Assembly: GCF_001405015.1 (NCBI RefSeq)
Contig: NZ_CYZX01000004.1
Coordinates: forward strand, 1 to 64,000
Direction of reading: 5' to 3'
DNA from: Clostridium disporicum
GTDB taxonomy: Bacteria > Bacillota > Clostridia > Clostridiales > Clostridiaceae
DNA length: 64,000 bases
A program made the translations under genes and the position numbers. The notes under the pieces were generated by a model. The model saw only the letters and a program-made list of their open reading frames with translations, did no database searches and was not told the origin of the DNA. Of this stretch, positions 16,636 to 25,556 are shown in pieces. Each line of letters opens with the position of its first letter. The first letter of the stretch is position 1.

Positions 16636-17439
16636 ATGTATACACTTATTAAATTTATTTTATACTTTTTAATATATAGTTTTTTAGGATGGATATGTGA
16701 AACTATATATTGCTCTATACTTGATAGAAAATTTGTTAATAGAGGATTTTTAAATGGACCTGTATGTCCTGTATATGGTTTTGGGGCATTATTAGTTATA
16801 GCTTTATTAAATAAATATAGAGGAGATATTTTTGCTATATTTTTCTTAGGGATGATAGTTACATCTGTTGTTGAGTATATAACTGCTGTAATATTGGAGA
16901 CAGCATTCCAAACAAAATGGTGGGATTATTCTAAACATAAATTTAATATTCATGGTAGAGTATGTCTTTTAAACTCAACACTTTTTGGATTATTGTCAGT
17001 AGTGCTTATAGAAGTAATAAATGTTAGAATTACTACAGTAGTAAATAGTATACCAAAGATGGTTAATGTAGTTTTAGCATGTGTAGCAATGATTATATTT
17101 TTATTAGATTTTATTACTACATTAATTGCTATGATTAAGTTAAATAAAAAATTGAATGACTTAATCCAAGTTTTAATAGAGCTAAAGAGTATGAATATTA
17201 AATTAAAAGAGTTAAATGAGCATGAATTTGAAGAGGTTATAAAAATGCTTAAAGATAAAAATGAATCAACATATGTAATAGATCAATTAACAAAAATTTA
17301 TGATAGATATAAAAAGTTAAACGTTAGATCAATATTACAAAGAAGGATACTTAAAGCATTTCCCAATATAGAGCATAAAAAGTATAAAGAACAGTTTATT
17401 GGACTAAAAGAAATTATTAATAAAAAGATAAAAAAATAA
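16636..17439 (+). CDS. Putative ABC transporter permease, PF06541 (CmpB-like) family
   Basis: 267 residues. The N-terminal 180 residues hold about five membrane spans with the family motifs SFLGWICETIYCS (about 15-27), NRGFLNGPVCPVYGFGAL (about 35-52) and TKWWDYSKHKFNIHGRVCL (about 95-113). The C-terminal 90 residues are charged and helical, probably a cytoplasmic coiled coil. The family was named an ABC permease but no ATPase partner is nearby and its role is not established. GAGGGGG precedes the ATG. Confidence 0.8.
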   Translation: MYTLIKFILYFLIYSFLGWICETIYCSILDRKFVNRGFLNGPVCPVYGFGALLVIALLNKYRGDIFAIFFLGMIVTSVVEYITAVILETAFQTKWWDYSKHKFNIHGRVCLLNSTLFGLLSVVLIEVINVRITTVVNSIPKMVNVVLACVAMIIFLLDFITTLIAMIKLNKKLNDLIQVLIELKSMNIKLKELNEHEFEEVIKMLKDKNESTYVIDQLTKIYDRYKKLNVRSILQRRILKAFPNIEHKKYKEQFIGLKEIINKKIKK

Positions 17440-17477
17440 GTAGCAAAATATTTTGTGAAATTAATTATTAGAAAATA

Positions 17478-17505
17478 AAGAACTCCCATTTGGGAGTTTT
17501 TTATT
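17478..17505. terminator. Bidirectional intrinsic terminator
   Basis: AACTCCCA (17481-17488) and TGGGAGTT (17491-17498) form the stem, with T-runs on both strands. It serves two converging genes. Confidence 0.8.
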
Positions 17506-17516
17506 TGCAGAATATA

Positions 17517-18263
17517 TTATTTATTGGAGAAAAGTTCATAATGAATTCTAGTAGTCGGAACTCCTAATTTTAATAAAGAATTTTCTAATGCTTTCATAAA
17601 TGGAGGAGGACCACAGAAATAAAAATCAGAGTTCAAATCTACATTGTTTTCCAAATAATCTTTGCTAACATATCCTGAATAATCATAATCTATACCTAGT
17701 TTATCATTTTCTAAAGGTTTAGAGTAAAAAATAGTATTTTTTATACCTCGTACTTTTGCTATAGAAGCAATATCATCTTTAAAAGGATGAATTGTGGAAT
17801 TTTGAACTGCTTGAATAAAATGAATATTATTTCTAGCAGAAGATTCTTCATATAGCATTGATAATAGAGGAGTAATACCAATTCCTGCAGATATTAAAAC
17901 TAGAGGAGTATTTTTTGAAGAATTGCTTATTGTGAATAAGCCAGTTGGCACCATAGCTTCTATTGAATCGCCAACCTTAAGATTTTCATGTAAATAAGTA
18001 CTTATTAAACCACCGTCAATTTTTTTAACACTAATTCTATATAGTTCATCATTTGGAAACATTGATAAACTATAAGTTCTAATAATATCTTTATATTTAG
18101 GGTCATTAGTTTTTATCTTAAAAGGTAAAAATTGACCTGCTTTATGCTTTACAAGTTTACCACCATCTTTTGATTTAAAATAGAAAGAAATTATTTCTGG
18201 GCACACTTCAACTTTATCTACTAAGATAAGTTCTCTAAAACCATTCCAAGAACCGTTAATCAT
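17517..18263 (-). CDS. Ferredoxin reductase-type FAD/NAD(P) oxidoreductase (flavohemoprotein reductase-like)
   Basis: 248 residues. The FAD domain has RTYSLSMF (about 62-69) and the NAD domain has LISAGIGITPLLSML (about 125-139) and FYFCGPPPFMKALE. This is the reductase part of an Hmp-like flavohemoprotein without the globin and without a 2Fe-2S domain. The electron acceptor is not encoded next to it. AGGAGG precedes the ATG. A perfect 20-bp palindrome lies directly upstream (18283-18302), so it is probably controlled by a dimeric repressor. Confidence 0.82.
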   Translation of the reverse strand: MINGSWNGFRELILVDKVEVCPEIISFYFKSKDGGKLVKHKAGQFLPFKIKTNDPKYKDIIRTYSLSMFPNDELYRISVKKIDGGLISTYLHENLKVGDSIEAMVPTGLFTISNSSKNTPLVLISAGIGITPLLSMLYEESSARNNIHFIQAVQNSTIHPFKDDIASIAKVRGIKNTIFYSKPLENDKLGIDYDYSGYVSKDYLENNVDLNSDFYFCGPPPFMKALENSLLKLGVPTTRIHYELFSNK

Positions 18264-18282
18264 ATAAAAACCTCCTTTAATT

Positions 18283-18302
18283 TTATTATTAATTAATAAT
18301 AA
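18283..18302. promoter_or_regulatory. Perfect 20-bp palindrome upstream of the flavoprotein gene
   Basis: TTATTATTAATTAATAATAA reads identically on both strands and lies immediately upstream of the ribosome site of the minus-strand reductase gene. It is a good operator candidate, though AT-only composition weakens the case. Confidence 0.5.
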
Positions 18303-18528
18303 TTATCTACTAATAATAAGCAAAAGTCAATATAATGTGAAAAAATATTCCATAAAGTGGATTAAAGGTATCTAGTATTTGTACATTTATATTAATAATA
18401 TTTAGAAATAAGAATAAAAAGATAACACAAAAGTACAAACTTATTGGACCATAAAGCCTTAATTTTAAGATTGAGTAAGACTATACTATTAACAAATATA
18501 AAAGATTAAAAAGAAGGAAGGATAATTT

Positions 18529-19122
18529 ATGAACAACTTAAATTTAAGAGATGCCTCAGAATGTGATGCCCCCATTATAGCCGAGCTAGTTTATGTTACG
18601 GAAGATGATCCACATCATGAATGGGGTGAAGGCAGTAAAGAGGAAATTCTAGACAGGATTGGTTATTTAGTAAAGGTAGAAGGATCAAGATACTATTATA
18701 AGAATATAAAGGTAGCTGAGTTAGATGGTAAACCTTGTGGAGTTATAATATTATTAAAAAGTGATGATATACCAAGGCTAGACATTACTACAAGTATAAA
18801 ATTATTTTTGTCTATAAAAGGAGTAATAAGAAAAATTAAATTTATAAAGGATATTATTTTAGCTTCTAGATTAGACGAATGTGGAGAACACGAAATATAT
18901 GTAGCTAATCTTGCAACTAATGAAGAGGTAAGAGGAAAAGGTATCGGAAAATCCCTTATGATTTTAGCAGAGAAAATGGCTAAGGAACAAGGGTATGAAA
19001 GATGTTCATTATTAGCAAAAGATAAGAGTCTTATAAAATTTTATTCTAAGTTAGATTATAAATTAGAAAAAGAAGAAAGATATTTTTCACACAACTTATA
19101 TCGAATGGTTAAGGTGATTTAA
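18529..19122 (+). CDS. GNAT family N-acetyltransferase
   Basis: 197 residues. The acetyl-CoA binding signature is clear: IYVANLATNEEVRGKGIGKS (about 124-143, with the R/Q-G-x-G-K/I loop), followed by LAEKMAKEQGYERCSLLA and a C-terminal FYSKLDYK. The substrate is not evident. GAAGGAAGG precedes the ATG. It appears to be a single-gene unit. Confidence 0.85.
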   Translation: MNNLNLRDASECDAPIIAELVYVTEDDPHHEWGEGSKEEILDRIGYLVKVEGSRYYYKNIKVAELDGKPCGVIILLKSDDIPRLDITTSIKLFLSIKGVIRKIKFIKDIILASRLDECGEHEIYVANLATNEEVRGKGIGKSLMILAEKMAKEQGYERCSLLAKDKSLIKFYSKLDYKLEKEERYFSHNLYRMVKVI

Positions 19123-19287
19123 TAATAAAATTTATGTTATTTTATAATGTATCATATCAATATAAAGAAATAAAAGAGTTTTTTATTTTTAAATAATATA
19201 TAGAAAGAAGATGAAATTATAAATATTAATTCATATATATATTAGGTATATTTCTTTGGGAAATTATTGAGAAATATATTTACAAGT

Positions 19288-19328
19288 TTGTATACCTTGT
19301 ATTACTATTAGTAATACAAAGTATACAA
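19288..19328. promoter_or_regulatory. 41-bp near-perfect palindrome before the GntR operon
   Basis: Two 19-base arms (TTGTATACCTTGTATTACT and AGTAATACAAAGTATACAA) with one mismatch flank a 3-base centre. Each arm itself contains a TTGTAT half-repeat. It ends 10 bases before the GntR start and is the likely autoregulatory operator. Confidence 0.75.
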
Positions 19329-19338
19329 AGGATAGGTG

Positions 19339-19743
19339 ATGTTTTTGATTTTAAAATTAGATATGACAAGTAGTATTCCTATATATGTTCAGCTTAGAAA
19401 TCAGATAGTGATGGGAATTGGAAGAGGGGAGTTAGAAATAGGGCAAGGTCTTCCTACTGTAAGACAAATGGCTGATGATATTGGGGTAAATATGATGACA
19501 GTAAATAAAGCCTATAATATTTTAAAAGCTGAAGGATATATTGAAATCGATAGAAGACATGGAGCTAAAGTTAATCCAGCTTTAGATACTAGTAAGGAGT
19601 TTAAGGAAAAAGTAGAGCAGGAACTTGAACTTATAATTGCTGAATCAGCTATTAAGGGAATTGATTATAAAGAATTTATGAAAATGTGTGAAGATATTTT
19701 TAATAATATGAATGGGTTAAAGATAGTGGGTAATGAGGGGTAG
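19339..19743 (+). CDS. GntR family regulator, YtrA subfamily
   Basis: 134 residues from the ATG at 19339; a GTG three bases earlier is possible. The winged-helix domain fills residues about 10-80 (PIYVQLRNQIVMGIGRGEL, LPTVRQMADDIGVNMMTVNKAYNIL, GYIEIDRRHGAKV). Only a short C-terminal helical dimerization tail follows, which marks the YtrA subfamily. Such regulators repress their own operon, usually of membrane proteins, as here. The 41-bp palindrome just upstream is the expected operator. Four bases separate its stop from the next start. Confidence 0.88.
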   Translation: MFLILKLDMTSSIPIYVQLRNQIVMGIGRGELEIGQGLPTVRQMADDIGVNMMTVNKAYNILKAEGYIEIDRRHGAKVNPALDTSKEFKEKVEQELELIIAESAIKGIDYKEFMKMCEDIFNNMNGLKIVGNEG

Positions 19744-19746
19744 AAT

Positions 19747-21132
19747 ATGATATTTGATTTAATATTAGGATCAGCTATTTTAGTGGCATTAATAGCATTT
19801 TATTTTGAAAACAATACGGCAACGAAAGCTAAAAATGGTGTTTTGCTTGGAGTAACTTTACCTTATTCTGAAATTAAAAATAAAGATGTATTACAGATTG
19901 TAGAAGAATATAAAAAGGGTAATAAGATATTTGCTTTAATAGGTATTATAGTATTTTTTCCTATTGTTCTTATAAAGTATCCATCACTTAAAATGATATA
20001 TTTGTTTATATGGATATTTTTTATGGAACTATTAAGTTATAAATTATTTGATAAGTATAATAAGAGACTAAAAATTTTGAAGATAGAAAATAAATGGTTC
20101 ATTTCACAAACTAGACTCTTGACTATAGATACGGAAGTTACAAGGCTTAAAGATAAAATGCCGGTTTCAGCATTGTGGTTTATTCCGAGTATAATCATAT
20201 CTCTTATTCCAATAGCTATTGTTGTTATAAATAAAAATTTTAGTTTTGGACTTTTAATATCAGCATCAACAGGATTTATTGGAACTGTAATATTTATAAT
20301 AGTTTATAGAGTATATTGTAAGAAACCAACAGAGATTTATAGTGAAGATTCAAAGGTTAATATAGCTTATAACTTAATTTATAAGAGAATGTGGACAATG
20401 GGAACTGTTGTTGCTGCTACAGTTCAAAGTATAGGAATGTTATTCATATTTTTACCAATGACTTTAAATAGTAATAGCACTATATTGCTTATATTATCAG
20501 CAATAGTGCCTGCTACAATTATATTTGTAGGGATTTATTATATTAATAATAAAGTAACAGAAGAGCAAAATAGATTAATAAATACAAGTAATAATCCTAT
20601 TTATGTGGATAATGATGAATATTGGTTTAGAGATATATATAACAATCCTAATGATAGAAGATATATAGTAGAACCTAGAGTGGGATATAAAATGACGTAT
20701 AACTTAGGGACTAAAAAAGGTAGAAGAATATTCTACGGAATGTATATTTTCGTAGCTATATTATTAGTTGGAATATCTATTATGACTTTACGTTTAGATT
20801 TTAGCAAGATGAAGATAGTTATTAATAATGAAGTAGTTAAAATTGAAACTCCAAGTTATGGCTTTGATTTTAATATAGATCAAATTGAAGAAGTTAAGAT
20901 GGTAGATAGCATTAAGGTGAACATAAGAACAAATGGAGCAGCTACAGATAAATACTCTATAGGATATTTTGATGTAGAAGGTTATGGAAATTGTAGACTG
21001 TATATATATGATAAAAAGAATCCATATATCATGGTTAAAGTAAAGGATGAAGGATATATTTTTATAGCTGGGACAAGCAAAGAAGAAACAGAGAGATATT
21101 ATGAAGAATTTATAAAAAATGTTATTCGTTAA
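19747..21132 (+). CDS. DUF1648/DUF5808-type membrane protein with C-terminal PH-like domain
   Basis: 461 residues with about eight hydrophobic spans in the first 350. It starts with a span followed by KAKNGVLLGVTLP, as in DUF1648/DUF5808 proteins that accompany YtrA regulators. After the last span (about 330-348) the chain of about 105 residues is beta-rich (VKIETPSYGFDFNIDQIEEVKMV ... GYIFIAGTSKEETERYYEEF) and resembles a bacterial PH domain. Function unknown; a role in the membrane stress response is inferred from its GntR partner. Confidence 0.72.
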   Translation: MIFDLILGSAILVALIAFYFENNTATKAKNGVLLGVTLPYSEIKNKDVLQIVEEYKKGNKIFALIGIIVFFPIVLIKYPSLKMIYLFIWIFFMELLSYKLFDKYNKRLKILKIENKWFISQTRLLTIDTEVTRLKDKMPVSALWFIPSIIISLIPIAIVVINKNFSFGLLISASTGFIGTVIFIIVYRVYCKKPTEIYSEDSKVNIAYNLIYKRMWTMGTVVAATVQSIGMLFIFLPMTLNSNSTILLILSAIVPATIIFVGIYYINNKVTEEQNRLINTSNNPIYVDNDEYWFRDIYNNPNDRRYIVEPRVGYKMTYNLGTKKGRRIFYGMYIFVAILLVGISIMTLRLDFSKMKIVINNEVVKIETPSYGFDFNIDQIEEVKMVDSIKVNIRTNGAATDKYSIGYFDVEGYGNCRLYIYDKKNPYIMVKVKDEGYIFIAGTSKEETERYYEEFIKNVIR

Positions 21133-21212
21133 AGTTCACAACTTATTTATATATTTTGTAGTATGTAAATCCAAACTTGAATAATATTTATTAAGGGGGA
21201 GAGGTGAGGGGG

Positions 21213-22016
21213 ATGAATTATTTATCACTAATAATATGTTTTATTGTAAATATAATTATATCTATTGGAATTCCTTTGGGGATATTAATTTATTTTGCAA
21301 TAAAGAAAAAACAATTTGTAAAGCCTTTTTTAGTAGGGGCATTGGTATTTTTAGTTTCTCAGGTAGTATTAAGAATACCACTTCTAAATGGAGTGGTAGC
21401 TAAAACTGATTGGTTTTATAATATGTCAGTACTAAATCCAATATTGTATGCTGTATTTTTAGGGTTAACGGCAGGAATATTTGAGGAAGTAGGAAGGTTC
21501 ATCGGTTTTGAAATTGGACTTAAGAAAAATAGGAGATGGTATGATGGAATAGCTTTTGGATTAGGACATGGAGGGATTGAAGCAATTCTATTTGCAGGAA
21601 TATCAAGTATACAAAATTTATATGTAATATTTAGTTTGAATAACGGAACATTTAATTCATCATTAGTTGGAGCAAGTGAAGAGACTGTAAGAGGAATATT
21701 TGATTCAACTAGCAGTATTATGGTTTTATATGGGGGGATAGAGAGAATATCAGCAATTATAATGCATATTGGATTTACAATGCTTGTATTGTATGGAATA
21801 AATAAGGGGAAAAAAGCTTTATATTTACTTTGGGCTATATTAGCCCATGGAGTAGTGGACACTACAGTTGTAGTAGTACAACAGGCGGGAGCAAGTATAT
21901 ATATGGTTGAACTAATATGTATTGTATTTGCGATTATACTGTTGTTTGGCACTATTAAGGTTAAAGGTAGATTTGATAATTTTAAAGGGGTTGAAGAGAA
22001 TGAAAAAGTTTATTAA
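21213..22016 (+). CDS. YhfC family intramembrane protease-like protein
   Basis: About 267 residues, nearly all membrane spans. The candidate active-site motifs of the YhfC group (related to CPBP proteases) are present: IFEEVGRFIGFEIGLKK, GLGHGGIEAI and LWAILAHGVVDTTVV. I take the ATG at 21213; a GTG nine bases earlier is possible. It overlaps the next gene by 17 bases. Being in the GntR(YtrA) operon, it may act on or with the preceding membrane protein; that is inference. Confidence 0.8.
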   Translation: MNYLSLIICFIVNIIISIGIPLGILIYFAIKKKQFVKPFLVGALVFLVSQVVLRIPLLNGVVAKTDWFYNMSVLNPILYAVFLGLTAGIFEEVGRFIGFEIGLKKNRRWYDGIAFGLGHGGIEAILFAGISSIQNLYVIFSLNNGTFNSSLVGASEETVRGIFDSTSSIMVLYGGIERISAIIMHIGFTMLVLYGINKGKKALYLLWAILAHGVVDTTVVVVQQAGASIYMVELICIVFAIILLFGTIKVKGRFDNFKGVEENEKVY

Positions 22017-22392
22017 AGTATTATCAATTATTTTATGCTTATTTATGTTTGTTAGTTGTAGCGCTGGAAAATTAAGTGATGCTTATAATGAAGATGAAGT
22101 TAAAGCAGCAGCTGAAGAGGTAATTAATGAATTAAATGATAAAAACTATGATGGGATTTTAGAAGATAGTAGTGATGAATTGAAAATTTCATTACCAGAT
22201 AATAAGCTACAAGAAACATGGGAAGGGTTTAGTAAAGATATAGGAGAGTTTAATTCTATATTAAATATGACTTTAGCTGAAAAGAACGGATATGCAGTTG
22301 CTATAACAAATGTTAAATATGATAATAAAAAGGTTACATTTACATTATCATTTAATAAAGAGATGAAGTTAGCAGGAATATATATGAAATAA
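22000..22392 (+). CDS. DUF3887-type lipoprotein
   Basis: 130 residues from the ATG at 22000, supported by AAAGGGG upstream and a textbook signal MKKFIKVLSIILCLFMFVSC with lipobox. The mature part is a single DUF3887-like domain (EEVINELNDKNYDGILEDSSDELK, then VTFTLSFNKEMKLAGIYMK). It is the last gene of the GntR operon and its start lies inside the YhfC gene. DUF3887 has no known activity; the protein would be anchored outside the membrane. Confidence 0.82.
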   Translation: MKKFIKVLSIILCLFMFVSCSAGKLSDAYNEDEVKAAAEEVINELNDKNYDGILEDSSDELKISLPDNKLQETWEGFSKDIGEFNSILNMTLAEKNGYAVAITNVKYDNKKVTFTLSFNKEMKLAGIYMK

Positions 22393-22430
22393 TAAAGTAG
22401 TCCAGTAGATATCTTAAGGTTAATATAAAA

Positions 22431-22477
22431 GTAACCACCTAGGCAATGGTATAATACCAAAACTAGGTGGTTTTTTT
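22431..22477. terminator. Bidirectional terminator
   Basis: AACCACCTAG (22433-22442) and CTAGGTGGTT (22463-22472) form a 10-bp stem with an inner TGGTAT/ATACCA hairpin and a T-run. It separates converging genes. Confidence 0.85.
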
Positions 22478-22506
22478 ATAATGAAAATATTTTTAGGGCA
22501 ATTTAA

Positions 22507-24294
22507 TTAGTTTGCTTTAGCTTCGTTAGCTGCATTTTCACCAGCAACTCTTCCGTAGTAAGAACCAGCAGAGATTGCAACACCACATCCTGGGTATTCA
22601 GTACCGAATAATCCTTCAAATGCAGTTTCTCCAGCAGCGTATAATCCTTTGATTGGAGTGTTGTTAGCATCTAAAACTCTTGATTCAACGTCTGTAACTA
22701 TACCACCAAATGTAACTGTAACAGCTGGGTTAAGTTTTATAGCATAGTATTTTTCGCCTTTGATTGGGTACATTTTATCAGCTGGTTTTCCGAAATCTTC
22801 GTCAACACCTTTTTCACATAATTCATTGTATCTATCAACAGTTGCTTGTAATGTAGCTGGATCAACTTCGATTAGTTTAGCTAACTCTTCTATAGAATCA
22901 GCACTTACAGTTGATTCTAAACTCATTCCGTATTGAACTGTAGGAGTTGGATCATTGCTTGTTGCAATATAGTATCCTAAAGAACTATTTTCTTTACGCA
23001 TTGCATCACCAACATGATATTGGTAAGTATATTCATTTACAAATCTCTTACCATCTTCAGTAACAATAAGACCTGATTCTTCGTTTATACCAACACCGCA
23101 AGTGTAGCTTACATAAACAGTTTGAGTAGATGGACTATTGAATATTTGAGCTCCAACAGCTTCTGCCATTGTTATACCGTCACCAACGTTACCTGTAGGA
23201 ACTTGAGTTGAATATCCAGTTGTGAAATCAGCATATCTAGCCATCATTTCTTTATTTTGTGCATAACCACCAGTTGCAATAATAACTGATTTAGCATTAA
23301 CAGTTACTGTGCTACCATCTTTAGCTAAACCTTTAACACCAACGATTTCGTTATTATCATTAGTTAATAATTCGTTAGCAGTTACGTTGTAAAGTATATC
23401 ACCATCTAATTCGTTGTACTTATTCATCATTGGAACGATAATTTGTCCACCGTGACCATCAGTCATACCGCCACCACCAAGAGTGTTATGAACTCTGTAA
23501 GGTGTTAATGAAGAGTGGATTGGTTCAACGTCTTGAACTTGAACACCCATATCTGTCATCCAGTTGTATGTGTCTAAAGAGTTATCAACAAATCCGTGTA
23601 ATTTTTCATCATCTATTAAATCGCCACCTACTTCTTTTAGGTAGTCAAACATTAATTCATTTGAATCTTCGATTCCTTCAGCCTTTTGGATGTCAGTTCC
23701 GTTAGCCATAAGCTTACCACCAGATCTAGTAGTAGCGCCTCCAACTATACCTTGTTTTTCAAGTATTAAAACATCAGCTCCGTTTGCTGCTGCTTCGATA
23801 GCTGCAGATATACCTGCAACACCAGCACCAACTACAACAACATCAACATCATAAGTTTGATCTTCAGCTTTAGTAGTTTCTGGTTTTGCTGATAAGTTTT
23901 CAACAGTTCCACCAGCTTGAACTACTGTATCTTTTACAGCGTTTAATATAAATGTAGTAGTTAAAGTCGCTCCTGTAACTGAATCAAGATCTACACTTTG
24001 AGTTTCAACTATTTTATTTGGTATAGTTTCAATTGGAGTTGTTTCCATTCCGTATCCGATACCAAAAGTTTCTCCGTGGCTTACAACTTTAACATCTGTT
24101 ATTGAACTTTCATCAAAAGTTACATCTACTACCATTTCAGAACCATGCATTCCTTGTGTAGTAGCAGTATAAACACCTGGAGTATATTTGTTTGAACCTT
24201 TGCTAGTAGCTCCATCGTTACTATTACTAGAACAACCAGTAACTGTAGAAGCAAGAACTAAAGACGTTAATAATAAACATAAAGCTCTTTTCAT
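22507..24294 (-). CDS. FMN-binding/FAD-dependent reductase lipoprotein (urocanate/fumarate reductase-like)
   Basis: 595 residues. An N-terminal lipoprotein signal (lipobox ASTVTGC) is followed by an FMN-binding domain (about 35-125) with the flavinylation motif DSVTGAT, the site where ApbE attaches FMN to Thr. Next comes a flavoprotein domain with the FAD fingerprint VVVVGAGVAGISAAIEAA near residue 152 and the C-terminal GLYAAGETAFEGLFGTEYPG motif. This layout is that of extracellular electron-transfer reductases acting on fumarate, urocanate or similar enoates. It is divergent from a MerR regulator and has a MerR-type promoter. The exact substrate is unknown. Confidence 0.88.
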   Translation of the reverse strand: MKRALCLLLTSLVLASTVTGCSSNSNDGATSKGSNKYTPGVYTATTQGMHGSEMVVDVTFDESSITDVKVVSHGETFGIGYGMETTPIETIPNKIVETQSVDLDSVTGATLTTTFILNAVKDTVVQAGGTVENLSAKPETTKAEDQTYDVDVVVVGAGVAGISAAIEAAANGADVLILEKQGIVGGATTRSGGKLMANGTDIQKAEGIEDSNELMFDYLKEVGGDLIDDEKLHGFVDNSLDTYNWMTDMGVQVQDVEPIHSSLTPYRVHNTLGGGGMTDGHGGQIIVPMMNKYNELDGDILYNVTANELLTNDNNEIVGVKGLAKDGSTVTVNAKSVIIATGGYAQNKEMMARYADFTTGYSTQVPTGNVGDGITMAEAVGAQIFNSPSTQTVYVSYTCGVGINEESGLIVTEDGKRFVNEYTYQYHVGDAMRKENSSLGYYIATSNDPTPTVQYGMSLESTVSADSIEELAKLIEVDPATLQATVDRYNELCEKGVDEDFGKPADKMYPIKGEKYYAIKLNPAVTVTFGGIVTDVESRVLDANNTPIKGLYAAGETAFEGLFGTEYPGCGVAISAGSYYGRVAGENAANEAKAN

Positions 24295-24345
24295 TTTTAT
24301 TTCCCCCTAAATCGTTAAAAAAATATTGTTTTTTATTTCACAATA

Positions 24346-24376
24346 ATCTTATCAGATACCCTAAGAGGAATGTCAA
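24346..24376 (-). promoter_or_regulatory. MerR-type promoter of the flavoprotein gene (19-bp spacer)
   Basis: On the minus strand TTGACA (24376-24371) and TAAGAT (24351-24346) are separated by exactly 19 bases. That overlong spacer is diagnostic of promoters that MerR-family activators untwist. The spacer holds CTTAGGGTATCTG, a motif seen again next to the MerR gene. Confidence 0.65.
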
Positions 24377-24475
24377 ATATATTTTTTTGCGACAAAATAA
24401 GGGCATATCCAAGGAAAAGTATAGATTATTTTTTAACAAAGTGTTAATATTTAAGAAAACATATACAAAAAGTGT

Positions 24476-24490
24476 TACCTTAGGGTACTG
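24476..24490 (+). promoter_or_regulatory. Second CTTAGGGTA motif, before the MerR gene start
   Basis: TACCTTAGGGTACTG shares CTTAGGGTA plus CTG with the spacer of the divergent flavoprotein promoter and forms a partial dyad (TACC/GGGTA). It lies just before the ribosome site and may mediate autoregulation. Confidence 0.5.
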
Positions 24491-24507
24491 TTTTGGAGGG
24501 GAAAATT

Positions 24508-25542
24508 TTGAAATTACAAAAAGTTTTAGAATTGACTAAATTAAGTAAAAAAGCGGTATATTTTTATATAAAGGAAGAACTTATAGAGCCAACTAAAAAT
24601 ATTGATAATGGGTATTACGAATTTTCAGAAGAAGATTTAAGAAAATTACAAATTATCATTTCCCTTAGAAATATTGGTATGTCTATACAAGATATTAAGG
24701 ATTTATTTATATATCCAACGCTGACAAATTTCTTTATTCATAGGCAAATTAACAATTTAAAAAAAAGTTTGTATGATAATATAAGACAGTTACAAGCTAG
24801 TTATCAGTTAATTGAAGATATTCCGGCTAATGCAACACCTAAAAATCTAGAAATACATTTACATATATTAGAAAAGCAAAGAATATCGAATGACTTAGTT
24901 TTAGAAAAGTATTTTCCTAATATAGATTCAAGAATGATATCAATATTATTATGTGCACCATTTACAGATATAGAATCTAGTGAATATCATAATTTCTTAT
25001 TAGATAAGATTTCTAATGAACTTAAATTACAGCTAGAAAATAATTTAAGCTATCTTAAGAAATTAATTTATTTATTAGCCCCAGAGCAAATAGATAGAAT
25101 CTGCATAGAGCAATATAAATTCAGTAAAAAAATCGCTAATATAAAAGATGAAGAAATTAATGTTTATGAAGAAGAATTATATGCTGACTGTGTAGATTTA
25201 TCTAATAATGTTGAACTTCAAAACTATTGGAAATTAGTTTATAATCCTATTTTAATGCCAACATTAAATTTTTTTATAAATAAGGGTATGAGGCTATTAG
25301 AAGAATATAATCCAGTATTTAAAAGATATAGTGATAATATGAAAAAGATTGCTGAAAGAGTATATATAAGACTTAAAGAAAATGAAGAACTTTTAAATAA
25401 ACTAAATGCAACATTAGATAATAAGCTTGATATTGAAATATTCAATCATTCACAGCTTGTATGTATATATACATTTAGAGATAGTATTTTTACTCAAGTA
25501 AAGCTAGAAGTCTTAAAAGAGCTACTTAATGAAGAGAGATAG
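24508..25542 (+). CDS. MerR family transcriptional regulator with a long effector domain
   Basis: 344 residues from the TTG at 24508, chosen because GGAGGGG ends 6 bases before it. The N-terminal MerR helix-turn-helix and wing cover about residues 1-70 (KVLELTKLSKKAVYFYIKE, GYYEFSEEDLRKLQIIISLRNIGMSIQDIKDLF). The remaining 270 residues are helical and unlike the short metal-sensing tails, so the ligand is probably organic. It is divergent from the flavoprotein lipoprotein gene. The 19-bp-spacer promoter between them identifies that gene as its likely target. Confidence 0.85.
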   Translation: MKLQKVLELTKLSKKAVYFYIKEELIEPTKNIDNGYYEFSEEDLRKLQIIISLRNIGMSIQDIKDLFIYPTLTNFFIHRQINNLKKSLYDNIRQLQASYQLIEDIPANATPKNLEIHLHILEKQRISNDLVLEKYFPNIDSRMISILLCAPFTDIESSEYHNFLLDKISNELKLQLENNLSYLKKLIYLLAPEQIDRICIEQYKFSKKIANIKDEEINVYEEELYADCVDLSNNVELQNYWKLVYNPILMPTLNFFINKGMRLLEEYNPVFKRYSDNMKKIAERVYIRLKENEELLNKLNATLDNKLDIEIFNHSQLVCIYTFRDSIFTQVKLEVLKELLNEER

Positions 25543-25556
25543 AAAGTTGTAATACA

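Noticed and set aside
21416..21952. Antisense open frame over the YhfC gene
   Set aside because: No ribosome site and no recognisable domain; explained by codon bias of the plus-strand gene.
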